Below the pieces are notes generated by a model that was not told the DNA's origin, did no database searches, and was given only the letters and a program-made list of their open reading frames with translations. Below, one piece after another: positions 1 to 8,203 of a stretch of 64,000 nucleotides of DNA. The position numbers were made by a program, and so were the translations under genes. Where the stretch lies: the NCBI RefSeq assembly GCF_039543245.1, contig NZ_BAABJJ010000044.1:1-64000 (forward strand). Direction: 5' to 3'. This DNA comes from Algibacter_G agarivorans. Its GTDB lineage: Bacteria > Bacteroidota > Bacteroidia > Flavobacteriales > Flavobacteriaceae. The first letter of the stretch is position 1, and each line of letters opens with the position of its first letter.

Positions 1-29
1 GACGTTAAAAAAAAAGATATAGTGGAAAG

Positions 30-46
30 CCCGACCCTTTTTCGGG
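30..46 (+). other. short GC hairpin upstream of thrS
   Basis: CCCGA at 30-34 pairs with TCGGG at 42-46 around a T-rich loop. It lies upstream of the thrS promoter, so it more likely ends the preceding transcript than regulates thrS. Confidence 0.3.
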
Positions 47-81
47 GGAACGCCCAAATGAAAATTATACTTATATATATA

Positions 82-112
82 TTGTGTGGGTTTGTTTATA
101 CTATTATCTTTG
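82..112 (+). promoter_or_regulatory. thrS promoter, TTG-N20-TATCTTTG
   Basis: TTG at 82-84 and TATCTTTG at 105-112 are separated by 20 bases, matching the Bacteroidota housekeeping consensus TTG-N17-23-TAnnTTTG. It sits 24 bases before the ATG at 136. This rules out the longer reading frame that begins at 22, because transcription would start inside it. Confidence 0.7.
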
Positions 113-135
113 CATCCTTAATTCAAATTATTTTA

Positions 136-2070
136 ATGATACATATAACATTACCTGATGGCAGTGTAAAAACGTTTAACGAAGGCGTTACACCAATGGA
201 TGTTGCTAAAAGCATTAGTGAAGGATTTGCGAGAAATGTGATTTCGGCAAGTTTTAATGGCTTAACGGTTGAAACTGTAACACCTTTGACTACTGATGGT
301 TCGTTGGTTTTATATACGTGGAGAAATGACGAAGGTAAAACAGCTTTTTGGCATAGTTCAGCGCACGTTTTGGCTCAGGCTATTGAGGAATTATATTCTG
401 GCGCTAAGCTTACAATTGGTCCCGCTATTGAGAATGGGTTTTATTATGATGTAGATTTTGGTAAGCACACAGTTTCTGAAAAAGATTTTAAGGCTATTGA
501 AACTAAAATATTGGAGATTGCAAGGGGGAAACATGATTTTAGTTTAAGAGCGGTTTCTAAAGCTGATGCTTTGTCCTTATATAAGGATAATGAATTCAAA
601 ACCGAATTGATTGAAAATTTAGAAGATGGTACGATTACGTTTTGTGACCATTCTACGTTTACAGATTTATGTCGTGGCGGACATATCCCGAATACGGGCA
701 TTATAAAAGCCGTTAAAGTGTTAAGTGTTGCTGGTGCTTACTGGCGTGGCGATGAAAACAAACCGCAGTTAACTCGTGTTTACGGTATTTCTTTCCCTAA
801 ACAAAAGGAGCTCACCGAGTATTTAGAAATGCTTGAGGAAGCAAAAAAGCGTGATCATAGAAAACTAGGCAAAGAATTGGAACTTTTTACGTTTTCTAAA
901 AAAGTAGGACAAGGTCTACCGTTATGGCTGCCTAAAGGTGCTGCTTTGCGTGAACGCTTAGAAAACTTCTTAAAGGCAGCTCAGAAAAAAGCGGGTTACG
1001 AAATGGTAATTACGCCTCACATTGGTCAAAAGGAACTTTATGTGACTTCTGGACATTATGCCAAATATGGCGAAGATAGTTTTCAGCCGATACTTACACC
1101 AAAAGAAGACGAGGAGTTTTTATTGAAGCCAATGAACTGCCCACACCATTGTGAGATTTACAATAGTGCACAATGGAGTTATAAAGATTTACCTAAGCGT
1201 TATGCTGAGTTTGGTACGGTTTATAGATATGAGCAAAGTGGTGAGTTACACGGTTTAACACGTGTTAGAGGGTTTACCCAAGATGACGCACACTTGTTTT
1301 GCATGCCAGAGCAATTGGATAAAGAGTTTAAGGATGTTATTGATTTGGTGCTTTATGTATTTGGTTCTTTAGGGTTTGAAAACTTTACGGCTCAGGTTTC
1401 TGTAAGGGATCCTGAAAATCCAGACAAATATATAGGTGATGTTGCAAATTGGGAAAAAGCAGAGCAAGCTATTATTAATGCTGCGACTGATAAAGGTTTA
1501 GATTTTGTTATTGAAACTGGTGAAGCTGCGTTTTACGGCCCAAAGCTAGATTTTATGGTGAAGGATGCCTTAGGTAGACGTTGGCAACTAGGTACCATTC
1601 AGGTAGATTACAACCTACCAGAACGTTTTGATTTAACATATAAAGGTAGTGATAATGAATCGCATAGACCTGTTATGATACATCGTGCACCGTTTGGAAG
1701 TATGGAGCGTTTTGTGGCATTATTGTTGGAACATACAGGTGGAAACTTTCCACTTTGGTTGATGCCAACTCAGGCTATTATATTATCTATTAGTGAGAAA
1801 TATGAAAAATACTCTGAAAAAGTTTTAAATTTGCTAGAAAATGACGAAATTCGCGCCCTTGTAGACCATAGAAATGAGACTATAGGGAAGAAAATTCGGG
1901 AAGCCGAAATGCAGAAACACCCGTATATGATTATCATTGGAGAGCAAGAAGAGCAGGAAGGTAAAATTACTGTAAGACAACACGGAGGTACGGATTTAGG
2001 TATGATTTCTGTGGAAGCTTTCTCTGAAATAGTAAAAGAAGACATCAAAAAAACGTTAAAATCGTTTTAA
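136..2070 (+). CDS. thrS: threonine--tRNA ligase
   Basis: Charges tRNA-Thr in the cytoplasm. The frame is open from 22, but I start it at ATG 136, giving 644 residues, the usual family length; the protein then begins MIHITLPDGS, the start of the TGS domain, and the promoter at 82-112 lies upstream. The editing domain shows HSSAH, followed by a class II synthetase core with MNCPHHCE (zinc and active-site region), the motif 2 stretch around TRVRGFTQDD, and motif 3 with HRAPFGSMER. The last 100 residues are the anticodon-binding domain. The gene leads the translation cluster thrS-infC-rpmI-rplT. I see no T-box leader. Confidence 0.97.
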   Translation: MIHITLPDGSVKTFNEGVTPMDVAKSISEGFARNVISASFNGLTVETVTPLTTDGSLVLYTWRNDEGKTAFWHSSAHVLAQAIEELYSGAKLTIGPAIENGFYYDVDFGKHTVSEKDFKAIETKILEIARGKHDFSLRAVSKADALSLYKDNEFKTELIENLEDGTITFCDHSTFTDLCRGGHIPNTGIIKAVKVLSVAGAYWRGDENKPQLTRVYGISFPKQKELTEYLEMLEEAKKRDHRKLGKELELFTFSKKVGQGLPLWLPKGAALRERLENFLKAAQKKAGYEMVITPHIGQKELYVTSGHYAKYGEDSFQPILTPKEDEEFLLKPMNCPHHCEIYNSAQWSYKDLPKRYAEFGTVYRYEQSGELHGLTRVRGFTQDDAHLFCMPEQLDKEFKDVIDLVLYVFGSLGFENFTAQVSVRDPENPDKYIGDVANWEKAEQAIINAATDKGLDFVIETGEAAFYGPKLDFMVKDALGRRWQLGTIQVDYNLPERFDLTYKGSDNESHRPVMIHRAPFGSMERFVALLLEHTGGNFPLWLMPTQAIILSISEKYEKYSEKVLNLLENDEIRALVDHRNETIGKKIREAEMQKHPYMIIIGEQEEQEGKITVRQHGGTDLGMISVEAFSEIVKEDIKKTLKSF

Positions 2071-2103
2071 CAAATAATAAGTTTAATTTAAAACCATAAC
2101 GCC

Positions 2104-2649
2104 ATAGCAATTAGAAGAAGACATCAACCTAGAAGGGTTTCACAAGAGGATAAACACAAAATTAACTCTAAGATTACCGCTCAACAAGTACGTCTTGTTG
2201 GAGATAATATAGAAATTGGTATTTATACTAAAGGTGATGCTATGAGAATAGCTAACGAGCAAGAATTAGATCTTGTAGAGATTTCGCCAAATGCTGATCC
2301 TCCTGTTTGTAAGGTTATGGATTATAAAAAGTTTCTTTATGAGCAAAAGAAACGTGATAAAGCATTAAAGTCTAAGGCTACTAAAGTTATTATTAAAGAA
2401 ATTCGTTTTGGTCCTAATACAGACGACCATGATTACGAATTTAAAAAGAAACATGCTGAGAAGTTTTTAAAAGAAGGTGCAAAATTAAAAGCTTTTGTAT
2501 TCTTTAAAGGACGATCAATCATATTTAAAGAACAAGGTCAGATTTTGTTGTTAAGATTAGCGCAAGACCTTGAAGAATACGGAAAAGTTGAGCAGATGCC
2601 TCGTTTAGAAGGTAAACGTATGACTATGTTTATTGCTCCAAGAAAATAA
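2104..2649 (+). CDS. infC: translation initiation factor IF-3, non-ATG start
   Basis: Binds the 30S subunit and checks initiator tRNA and start-codon choice. The first ATG in frame (2242) would leave only 135 residues and cut into the N-terminal domain. The frame runs back to a TAA at 2089, with no ATG, GTG or TTG between. The sequence from 2110 reads IRRRHQPRRVSQEDKHKIN, a normal IF-3 N-terminus. The start is therefore ATA at 2104 (181 residues) or ATT at 2110 (179). Escherichia coli infC famously starts with ATT, where rare starts allow IF-3 autoregulation. It follows thrS and precedes rpmI, the usual order. Confidence 0.9.
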   Translation: MAIRRRHQPRRVSQEDKHKINSKITAQQVRLVGDNIEIGIYTKGDAMRIANEQELDLVEISPNADPPVCKVMDYKKFLYEQKKRDKALKSKATKVIIKEIRFGPNTDDHDYEFKKKHAEKFLKEGAKLKAFVFFKGRSIIFKEQGQILLLRLAQDLEEYGKVEQMPRLEGKRMTMFIAPRK

Positions 2650-2721
2650 AATAATTACTAAAATGTTTGTTCAAATTTATTTGGGTATTATTTTAGGAAT
2701 GATGATAAGATGCTGAAACAA

Positions 2722-2746
2722 TCTCGATAGTTATCGGGAGGACAGC
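2722..2746. repeat. short near-palindromic intergenic repeat
   Basis: The stretch CTCGATAGTTATCGGGAG between infC and rpmI is nearly self-complementary. It resembles short dispersed palindromes found in flavobacterial intergenic DNA (from memory). It could fold in the infC-rpmI mRNA. Confidence 0.35.
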
Positions 2747-2788
2747 ACTAAAGTAATTAAGCGAAATAATTAAAACTAGGAAAAGAAA

Positions 2789-2986
2789 ATGCCTAAAATG
2801 AAAACAAAATCTAGTGCCAAAAAGCGTTTTAAGCTTACAGGTACTGGTAAGATTAAAAGAAAGCACGCTTTTAAGAGTCACATCTTAACAAAGAAGTCTA
2901 AAAAGCGTAAGCTTAAATTAACTCATGATGGTTTAGTACATAAAGCAGATGAGGACAATATTAAAACCATGTTACGTTTAAAGTAA
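2789..2986 (+). CDS. rpmI: 50S ribosomal protein bL35
   Basis: Small basic protein of the large ribosomal subunit, 65 residues, the normal length. It starts MPKMKTKSSAKKRFK and contains the lysine-rich run typical of bL35. The start follows an A-rich leader (AGGAAAAGAAA). It lies between infC and rplT, as in most bacteria, and is probably co-transcribed with them. Confidence 0.97.
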   Translation: MPKMKTKSSAKKRFKLTGTGKIKRKHAFKSHILTKKSKKRKLKLTHDGLVHKADEDNIKTMLRLK

Positions 2987-3127
2987 CAAAAGTTTTAATC
3001 GGTTAAAACAATTTATAAACCCTGGAGTTAGGCCTTATTGATTAACGATTGTAGATTTTTGATTTATGATTAAAAAAAATAAAAAAGTGTCGATTATCGA
3101 CCGCCTACTACAAAACACATTAAAATT

Positions 3128-3472
3128 ATGCCAAGATCAGTAAATTCTGTTGCCAAAAGAGCCAGAAGAAAAAAGGTGCTTAAACAAGCAAAAGGTTACT
3201 TTGGAAGACGTAAAAACGTTTGGACAGTAGCAAAAAATGCGGTTGACAAAGCGATGCAATATTCGTACAGAGACCGTAGAGCAAAAAAGAGAACATTCCG
3301 TGCATTATGGATTACGCGTATTAACGCTGGAGCCAGAGAACATGGTTTATCTTATTCTCAATTTATGGGTGCATTAAAAGCTAATGATATTGAATTAAAC
3401 CGTAAGGTTTTAGCAGATTTAGCTATGAATAACCCTGAGGCTTTTAAAGCCGTAGTAGAGAAAGTAAAATAA
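3128..3472 (+). CDS. rplT: 50S ribosomal protein bL20
   Basis: Large-subunit assembly protein that binds 23S rRNA; 114 residues, full length. The N-terminus MPRSVNSVAKRARRKK and the strongly basic first third, followed by a globular half with ALWITRINAGAREHG, are diagnostic. It is the last gene of the translation cluster and is followed by a strong terminator. The 141-base gap between rpmI and rplT contains no further gene. A known L20 leader structure was not recognised there. Confidence 0.97.
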   Translation: MPRSVNSVAKRARRKKVLKQAKGYFGRRKNVWTVAKNAVDKAMQYSYRDRRAKKRTFRALWITRINAGAREHGLSYSQFMGALKANDIELNRKVLADLAMNNPEAFKAVVEKVK

Positions 3473-3510
3473 GGCGCTTAGCCTATTGTAAAACATATTA
3501 TTCGCTTAAT

Positions 3511-3550
3511 AAAAAATCCGATTCGAAAGAATCGGATTTTTTTATTTTTT
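3511..3550 (+). terminator. Rho-independent terminator after rplT
   Basis: A 14-base-pair perfect stem (3511-3524 with 3529-3542) closes a GAAA tetraloop and runs into a T-rich tail. It ends the thrS-infC-rpmI-rplT transcript. Confidence 0.9.
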
Positions 3551-3620
3551 AATTTAGTGATTCAGTAAGATGTCTTACAAAAAGTAATAGTATTTTTCAA
3601 CTTTAATGAACCTGTAATAT

Positions 3621-4430
3621 ATGAATTTTTCCAAAGTTAAGTTAGTGATTTCAGACATGGATGGTACGCTACTAAATTCAAATCATGAAGTAAGTTCTCG
3701 CTTTTTTGAATTGTTTCATAAAATGACTGCACACAATATCCTATTTGTTGCCGCTAGTGGAAGACCTCATTATAGTATTATCGAAAAGCTTGATATTATA
3801 AAAGATGATATTATTATAGTATCTGAAAATGGTGGACTTGTTTCTAATAAAACGAAAACACTTCTATCTACCCCACTTAAGAAGTCTGAAATAACAGAAA
3901 TTTTCACACATGTTGATTCATTAAAAGCGACACATCCTGTGTTTTGTGGACATACCAAAGCTTACGTAAAAAGCAACTCTGAAAGCTTTTTGAAGTTGTT
4001 ACCGGAATATTATCCTAATTATAAAATTATTCAGAATAAATCCGAAATAGATGAAGCAATTTACAAAGTTGCACTATACCATGAAGAAAGTTCAGAAAAA
4101 TATGTTTACCCTTTTGTTAAACATTTAGAAACCCAATTTAAAATAAAAATATCTGGAAATAATTGGGTAGATATCTCTGATAATCTAGCAAATAAAGGCC
4201 ATGCCATAAAGCTTTTACAAGATTTATATAATATTTCTGTAGATGAAACTATGGTTTTTGGTGATTATAACAATGATTTAGAAATGCTGAAACTTGGATA
4301 TTTTAGCTATGCCATGGAAAATGCACACCCAAATGTTAAAGATATTGCTCGTTTTGAAACTAAAACAAATGATGAGTTTGGAGTTGAATGTATTTTAGAA
4401 ACCTTATTGAATGCTAAAGGTGAGTTATAA
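3621..4430 (+). CDS. HAD-superfamily phosphatase, Cof-like (type IIB)
   Basis: Predicted cytoplasmic phosphatase acting on small sugar phosphates or cofactors; the substrate cannot be read from sequence. HAD motif I is ISDMDGTLLNS with the nucleophile and acid at Asp12 and Asp14, motif II is the Ser in AASGRP, and motif IV is GDYNNDLEML near the C-terminus. The 269-residue length and the large cap between motifs II and III fit the Cof/YidA type. It is a single-gene unit between the rplT terminator and the convergent yjbQ-like gene, 1 base away. Confidence 0.85.
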   Translation: MNFSKVKLVISDMDGTLLNSNHEVSSRFFELFHKMTAHNILFVAASGRPHYSIIEKLDIIKDDIIIVSENGGLVSNKTKTLLSTPLKKSEITEIFTHVDSLKATHPVFCGHTKAYVKSNSESFLKLLPEYYPNYKIIQNKSEIDEAIYKVALYHEESSEKYVYPFVKHLETQFKIKISGNNWVDISDNLANKGHAIKLLQDLYNISVDETMVFGDYNNDLEMLKLGYFSYAMENAHPNVKDIARFETKTNDEFGVECILETLLNAKGEL

Positions 4431-4431
4431 A

Positions 4432-4854
4432 CTATACCCCAAAAATGGTTATGACTATTTTTCGGGAACCACCATGGTTTCTATGCTCACACAAATAAAT
4501 ACCCTGCCAAATACCTAAATTTAATTTACCCTTAGTTATTGGTATTTGAACCGAAGCACCTAATAAAGAGGATTTAATATGCGCCGGCATATCATCAGAA
4601 CCTTCATAAGTATGTTTGTAATACGATGCCTTTTCCGGAACCATAACATTGAAATGGCTTTCAAAATCTAATCTTACTGTATAGTCAGCATTTTCATTAA
4701 TGGTTAAACTAGCCGAAGTATGTTTTATAAAGACTTGTAATTGACCAATATCAATTTGAGTTATTTCAGGAATAGCATCTAAAACTGAATCAGTAATTAA
4801 ATGAAAACCTCTGGAATACGGTTTCAACTTTATTTCTTTTTGGAAAAATTTCAT
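4432..4854 (-). CDS. YjbQ/UPF0047 family protein
   Basis: A 140-residue single-domain protein of the YjbQ (UPF0047) family. The hallmark stretch FIKHTSASLTINENAD and the C-terminal CEHRNHGGSR are present. Family members can carry weak thiamin-phosphate synthase activity, but the physiological role is unsettled. It converges on the HAD phosphatase with essentially no spacer. An exported protein gene lies 30 bases upstream on the same strand, so the two may share a transcript. Confidence 0.85.
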   Translation of the reverse strand: MKFFQKEIKLKPYSRGFHLITDSVLDAIPEITQIDIGQLQVFIKHTSASLTINENADYTVRLDFESHFNVMVPEKASYYKHTYEGSDDMPAHIKSSLLGASVQIPITKGKLNLGIWQGIYLCEHRNHGGSRKIVITIFGV

Positions 4855-4884
4855 TTTTAAAAATACAACTGCAAAAAGTATTTG

Positions 4885-6144
4885 TTATGTTTTCTGTTTC
4901 TTTTTTCTAGCCGCAGGGAACAAAACATTGTTTAAAATTAATCGGTAACCTGGTGATGTTGGATGCAAATCAAGTTCTGTTTTCGAATCCCCTACTCTAT
5001 GTTGGTAATCTTCAGGATCATGACCTCCATAAAACGTAAAAAACCCTTTTCCTTTTATACCGTGTATATATTTTGCCTCACCATTGGATTTGGTTTCTCC
5101 CATTACCAATACATTCGATTTTATTTCATCTCTTGTAAACGATGTTGTTTGCCCCATAAAACCCTTTAAAAGTGCTGTATGGTTTTGGCAGAGCATGGTT
5201 GGAACAGGGTCCCACTTTGCAGAAAACTCCATAAGCGAAAAATAATCAGCCGTTTTAGAAATCATCCGTTTTCTTGTCATATCAATAGAAGAGAACTCAT
5301 ATACTGTTGGGCTTCGTTCTAATATATAATTGGTAAAAGCAAAAGTTTTATTGTAATCAATTTTGTTTTGATAGCCAGCGTCGCTACCATCACCATCAAA
5401 CATAGGCTCACAAATATCAACACCTTCCGCAGATAATGCAATATCAAAACTATCGGTGGCACTACACATAGCAAACATAAATCCGCCACCAATAACATAA
5501 TCACGAATTTTTAAAGCTACTGCTAATTTTTCTTCTGAAACCTTATTATAACCAAGTTTTTCTGCTAGTTTTTCAGCTTCTTTTTTCTCTTGAATGTACC
5601 ATGATGACGCCCTATATTGCGCATAAAATTTACCGAATTGTCCTGTAAAATCCTCATGATGCAAGTGTAACCAGTCAAAAAGCAACAAACCATCGTTTAA
5701 TACTTCTTCATCATAAATTGTTTCGTAAGGAATCTCTGCATATTGCAGCACCATGGTAACAGCATCGTCCCAAGGCTGTTTTCCATTAGGTGTATAAACT
5801 GCAATTTTAGGCGCCTTTTCTAAAACTACGGCCTCCATGTTTTTACTTGGACTGCTTATTTCTTCTAAAATACTTTCAGCTTTAGAATTGGAAATAATTT
5901 CAAATGAAATCCCACGAATTTGACATTCGCGTTGAATATTGTCTGAATCTGGTAATAAGAACGAACCACCTCTATAATTAAGCAACCATTTTACTTTCAG
6001 CTCCTTATTGAGTGTCCAATAGGTTATACCATAAGCTTTTAAATGGTTTTTTTGACTTTCGGCATCCATTGGTATTAGGATGTAGGATGCGAATGCTTGC
6101 GCAGTAAATAAAAATATGAATATAATTGAAACTATCTTTTTCAA
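4885..6144 (-). CDS. exported GATase-like protein (often named asparagine synthetase B)
   Basis: 419 residues with a cleavable signal peptide (KKIVSIIFIFLFTAQAFA), so it acts in the periplasm or outer envelope. I recognise the family, which databases often label asparagine synthetase B. The protein has neither an N-terminal Cys nucleophile nor the ATP-pyrophosphatase SGG motif, so that name looks wrong. GGGFMFAMCSATDSFD resembles the nucleophile elbow of class I glutamine-amidotransferase or ThuA-like folds, with Cys as possible nucleophile. Function unknown. Gene order relative to yjbQ suggests a two-gene unit. Confidence 0.7.
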   Translation of the reverse strand: MKKIVSIIFIFLFTAQAFASYILIPMDAESQKNHLKAYGITYWTLNKELKVKWLLNYRGGSFLLPDSDNIQRECQIRGISFEIISNSKAESILEEISSPSKNMEAVVLEKAPKIAVYTPNGKQPWDDAVTMVLQYAEIPYETIYDEEVLNDGLLLFDWLHLHHEDFTGQFGKFYAQYRASSWYIQEKKEAEKLAEKLGYNKVSEEKLAVALKIRDYVIGGGFMFAMCSATDSFDIALSAEGVDICEPMFDGDGSDAGYQNKIDYNKTFAFTNYILERSPTVYEFSSIDMTRKRMISKTADYFSLMEFSAKWDPVPTMLCQNHTALLKGFMGQTTSFTRDEIKSNVLVMGETKSNGEAKYIHGIKGKGFFTFYGGHDPEDYQHRVGDSKTELDLHPTSPGYRLILNNVLFPAARKKKQKT

Positions 6145-6161
6145 TATGAGGCAAATGTTAT

Positions 6162-6194
6162 GGGATTTCTCAGTCGTTCCTTCTTCGAAATGAC
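6162..6194. repeat. candidate dispersed intergenic repeat
   Basis: The stretch from GGGATTTCTCAG to TTCGAAATGAC looks like a short dispersed flavobacterial repeat (from memory). There is only one copy in this window, so the call rests on resemblance. Confidence 0.3.
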
Positions 6195-6274
6195 ATGTAA
6201 ACTCTATTATTTATACCGAAAGATACTTAAAAAATATTCCTTTTAAAATGATTTAACGTTTTGTTCTAATAAAG

Positions 6275-6439
6275 TTAAATTTCTCTTTCTAATGTAAGTC
6301 TTATATATTCTTCTCCATCAATTTGATGATAATGTATATTGATTACTTTAAAACCACTTTCTCCCTTTTTATTTATCTATGTTTCAGTTTCTTTAACATT
6401 AAGTAACTTGAAAGTTAAAATCGAATATTCGTATTTCAT
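6275..6439 (-). pseudogene. DUF4177-like small gene with in-frame TAG
   Basis: Read on the minus strand, this is one frame of 54 codons starting MKYEYSILTFKLLN and ending YIRLTLEREI, interrupted only by a TAG at codon 21. The pattern of a short beta strand, then a GE-G-F/W-V turn, then a final strand ending in LER fits the DUF4177 family of about 55 residues. The part after the stop, KKGESGFKVINIHYHQIDGE, is well preserved, so the mutation may be recent. It occupies the 352-base gap between dnaB and the exported GATase-like gene; otherwise that gap holds only two short repeats. Confidence 0.5.
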
Positions 6440-6463
6440 TTTTAAAAGATTTGATAGAAGTGG

Positions 6464-6483
6464 ATTCCCGCCTACGCAGGAAT
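6464..6483. repeat. 8-bp hairpin repeat downstream of dnaB
   Basis: ATTCCCGC and GCAGGAAT form an 8-base-pair stem (one G-T) around CTAC. It resembles short dispersed flavobacterial palindromes and may also serve as the dnaB transcript end, 14 bases after the stop codon. Confidence 0.4.
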
Positions 6484-6496
6484 GAAAAATTAGTTC

Positions 6497-8035
6497 TTAA
6501 AACGGCACATCATTATCATCATCATTAAAGGAACTACCAAAGGCTTGGTCTGGGCTTGCTTTAAAATTATCGGCTTTAAATGTATCATCGTTTGCCGCTG
6601 CATTCATTTTAGAATGAAACTCAAATGGAGAATCAAAATCATCTAAATTATCGAACTTTCCTAAGTTTCCAATAAATTTTAAACGTATATTTTCTAAACC
6701 ACCATTACGGTGTTTTGCAATAATGAACTCAGCTTGCCCTTCTGTTGGTGAACGCTCATCATCATCCCATTCATCAATTTTATAATATTCAGGTCTGTAA
6801 ATAAAACTTACAATATCGGCATCTTGCTCGATAGCTCCAGATTCACGTAAATCAGACAAAAGCGGACGTTTACTCCCACCACGGGTTTCTACGGCACGTG
6901 ATAACTGCGATAAGGCTATTACAGGAACCATAAGTTCTTTAGCTAATGCCTTTAGGTTTCTAGAAATCATCGAGATTTCTTGTTCACGATTTCCGCCGTG
7001 GTTACTCCCACCCGTCATTAATTGTAAATAATCAATCATGATGAGTTTAATACCGTGTTGCGATGATAAACGACGAGCTTTGGCTCTTAAATCGAAAATA
7101 GAAAGTGATGGTGTGTCATCAATAAACAAAGGTGCTTTTTCTAGGCCTTTTACTTTTACGTTAAGCTGTTCCCATTCGTGTTTTTCAAGTTTTCCAGTTC
7201 TTAATTTTTCGGAAGATAAACCTGTTTCACTAGAAATTAAACGTGTAATTAATTGTACCGATGCCATCTCTAAAGAGAAAAACGCAACGGGTATGTTTTG
7301 GTCTACAGCAATGTTTCTTGCCATAGACAAGGTTAATGCCGTTTTACCCATACCTGGACGTGCAGCCACAATAATTAAATCGGAAGGTTGCCAACCCGAC
7401 GTTAATTTATCAAGTTTATTAAACCCTGTTGGAATACCACTAAGCCCTTCTTTATTAGAAATTTCTTCAATTTTCTTTTTCGCTTGGATAACTAAATCTT
7501 GGGCGGTTTCACTTGATTTTTTGATATTCCCTTGAGTAACTTCATATAATTTAGATTCGGCAGTATCTAGTAAATCAAATACATCTTTGGTTTCATCATA
7601 CGAATCTTCGATAATTTCATTTGAAATTTTAATCAAACTACGCTGAATAAATTTCTGTAAAATAATACGTGCATGAAACTCTATATGTGCTGAAGATGAT
7701 ACTTTTTGAGTTAAAGAAATGAGGTAAAAATCGCCACCGGCTAATTCTAATTTTGAATTTTTCTTTAACTGTGTAGAAACGGTTAATAAGTCGACCGGCT
7801 CACTGTTTTCAAACAAATGGAAAATGGCTTCAAAAATGTGCTGATGCGCTTCTTTATAAAATGATTCTGCACTTAAAATATCGATAACCTCATCAACACC
7901 TTTTTTATCAATCATCATTGCCCCGAGAACAACCTCCTCTAAATCAAGTGCTTGAGGTGGTATTTTTCCTTTTTCAAGACTGATTAAAGTACTCTTATCA
8001 ACTTTATATCCGGTTATTTGATTGGGTTGTTTCAT
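6497..8035 (-). CDS. dnaB: replicative DNA helicase DnaB
   Basis: Hexameric 5'-3' helicase of the replication fork, 512 residues. The N-terminal helical domain spans about 25-130, followed by a linker and the RecA-like C-terminal domain from about 200. Walker A is AARPGMGKT with Lys231; the Walker B/DYLQLM segment and the arginine-finger region SDLRESGAIEQDAD follow. The C-terminus ends in an acidic tail (NDDDNDVPF) common in Bacteroidota DnaB. No intein is present. TACTTTCG lies just upstream as a candidate -7 element. Confidence 0.97.
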   Translation of the reverse strand: MKQPNQITGYKVDKSTLISLEKGKIPPQALDLEEVVLGAMMIDKKGVDEVIDILSAESFYKEAHQHIFEAIFHLFENSEPVDLLTVSTQLKKNSKLELAGGDFYLISLTQKVSSSAHIEFHARIILQKFIQRSLIKISNEIIEDSYDETKDVFDLLDTAESKLYEVTQGNIKKSSETAQDLVIQAKKKIEEISNKEGLSGIPTGFNKLDKLTSGWQPSDLIIVAARPGMGKTALTLSMARNIAVDQNIPVAFFSLEMASVQLITRLISSETGLSSEKLRTGKLEKHEWEQLNVKVKGLEKAPLFIDDTPSLSIFDLRAKARRLSSQHGIKLIMIDYLQLMTGGSNHGGNREQEISMISRNLKALAKELMVPVIALSQLSRAVETRGGSKRPLLSDLRESGAIEQDADIVSFIYRPEYYKIDEWDDDERSPTEGQAEFIIAKHRNGGLENIRLKFIGNLGKFDNLDDFDSPFEFHSKMNAAANDDTFKADNFKASPDQAFGSSFNDDDNDVPF

Positions 8036-8146
8036 GACTGCGAAAGTAATTAAAAAGAAAGTTGTTTAACGCTAATTGGCTTTTTGGTTGTTCACTAATA
8101 CTTAACAATTTAACTGTTAATAACTTGCAAATATTGTGAACAAGCA

Positions 8147-8179
8147 TAAAAAAAACCTGAAGCGCTAAACTTCAGATTT
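8147..8179 (-). terminator. terminator after accA
   Basis: On the minus strand CTGAAG and CTTCAG (8175-8170, 8162-8157) form a 6-base-pair stem followed by eight T residues. It ends the accA transcript 24 bases past its stop codon. Confidence 0.75.
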
Positions 8180-8203
8180 TACTATGTTATGGTTTTAAAA
8201 GAC

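Noticed and set aside
22..135. 38-residue hydrophobic N-terminal extension of thrS
   Set aside because: A good promoter lies inside it, and the TGS domain of all known ThrS starts at the ATG at 136.
1..135. T-box or other riboswitch before thrS
   Set aside because: Only a 5-base-pair hairpin is present, and it lies upstream of the promoter.
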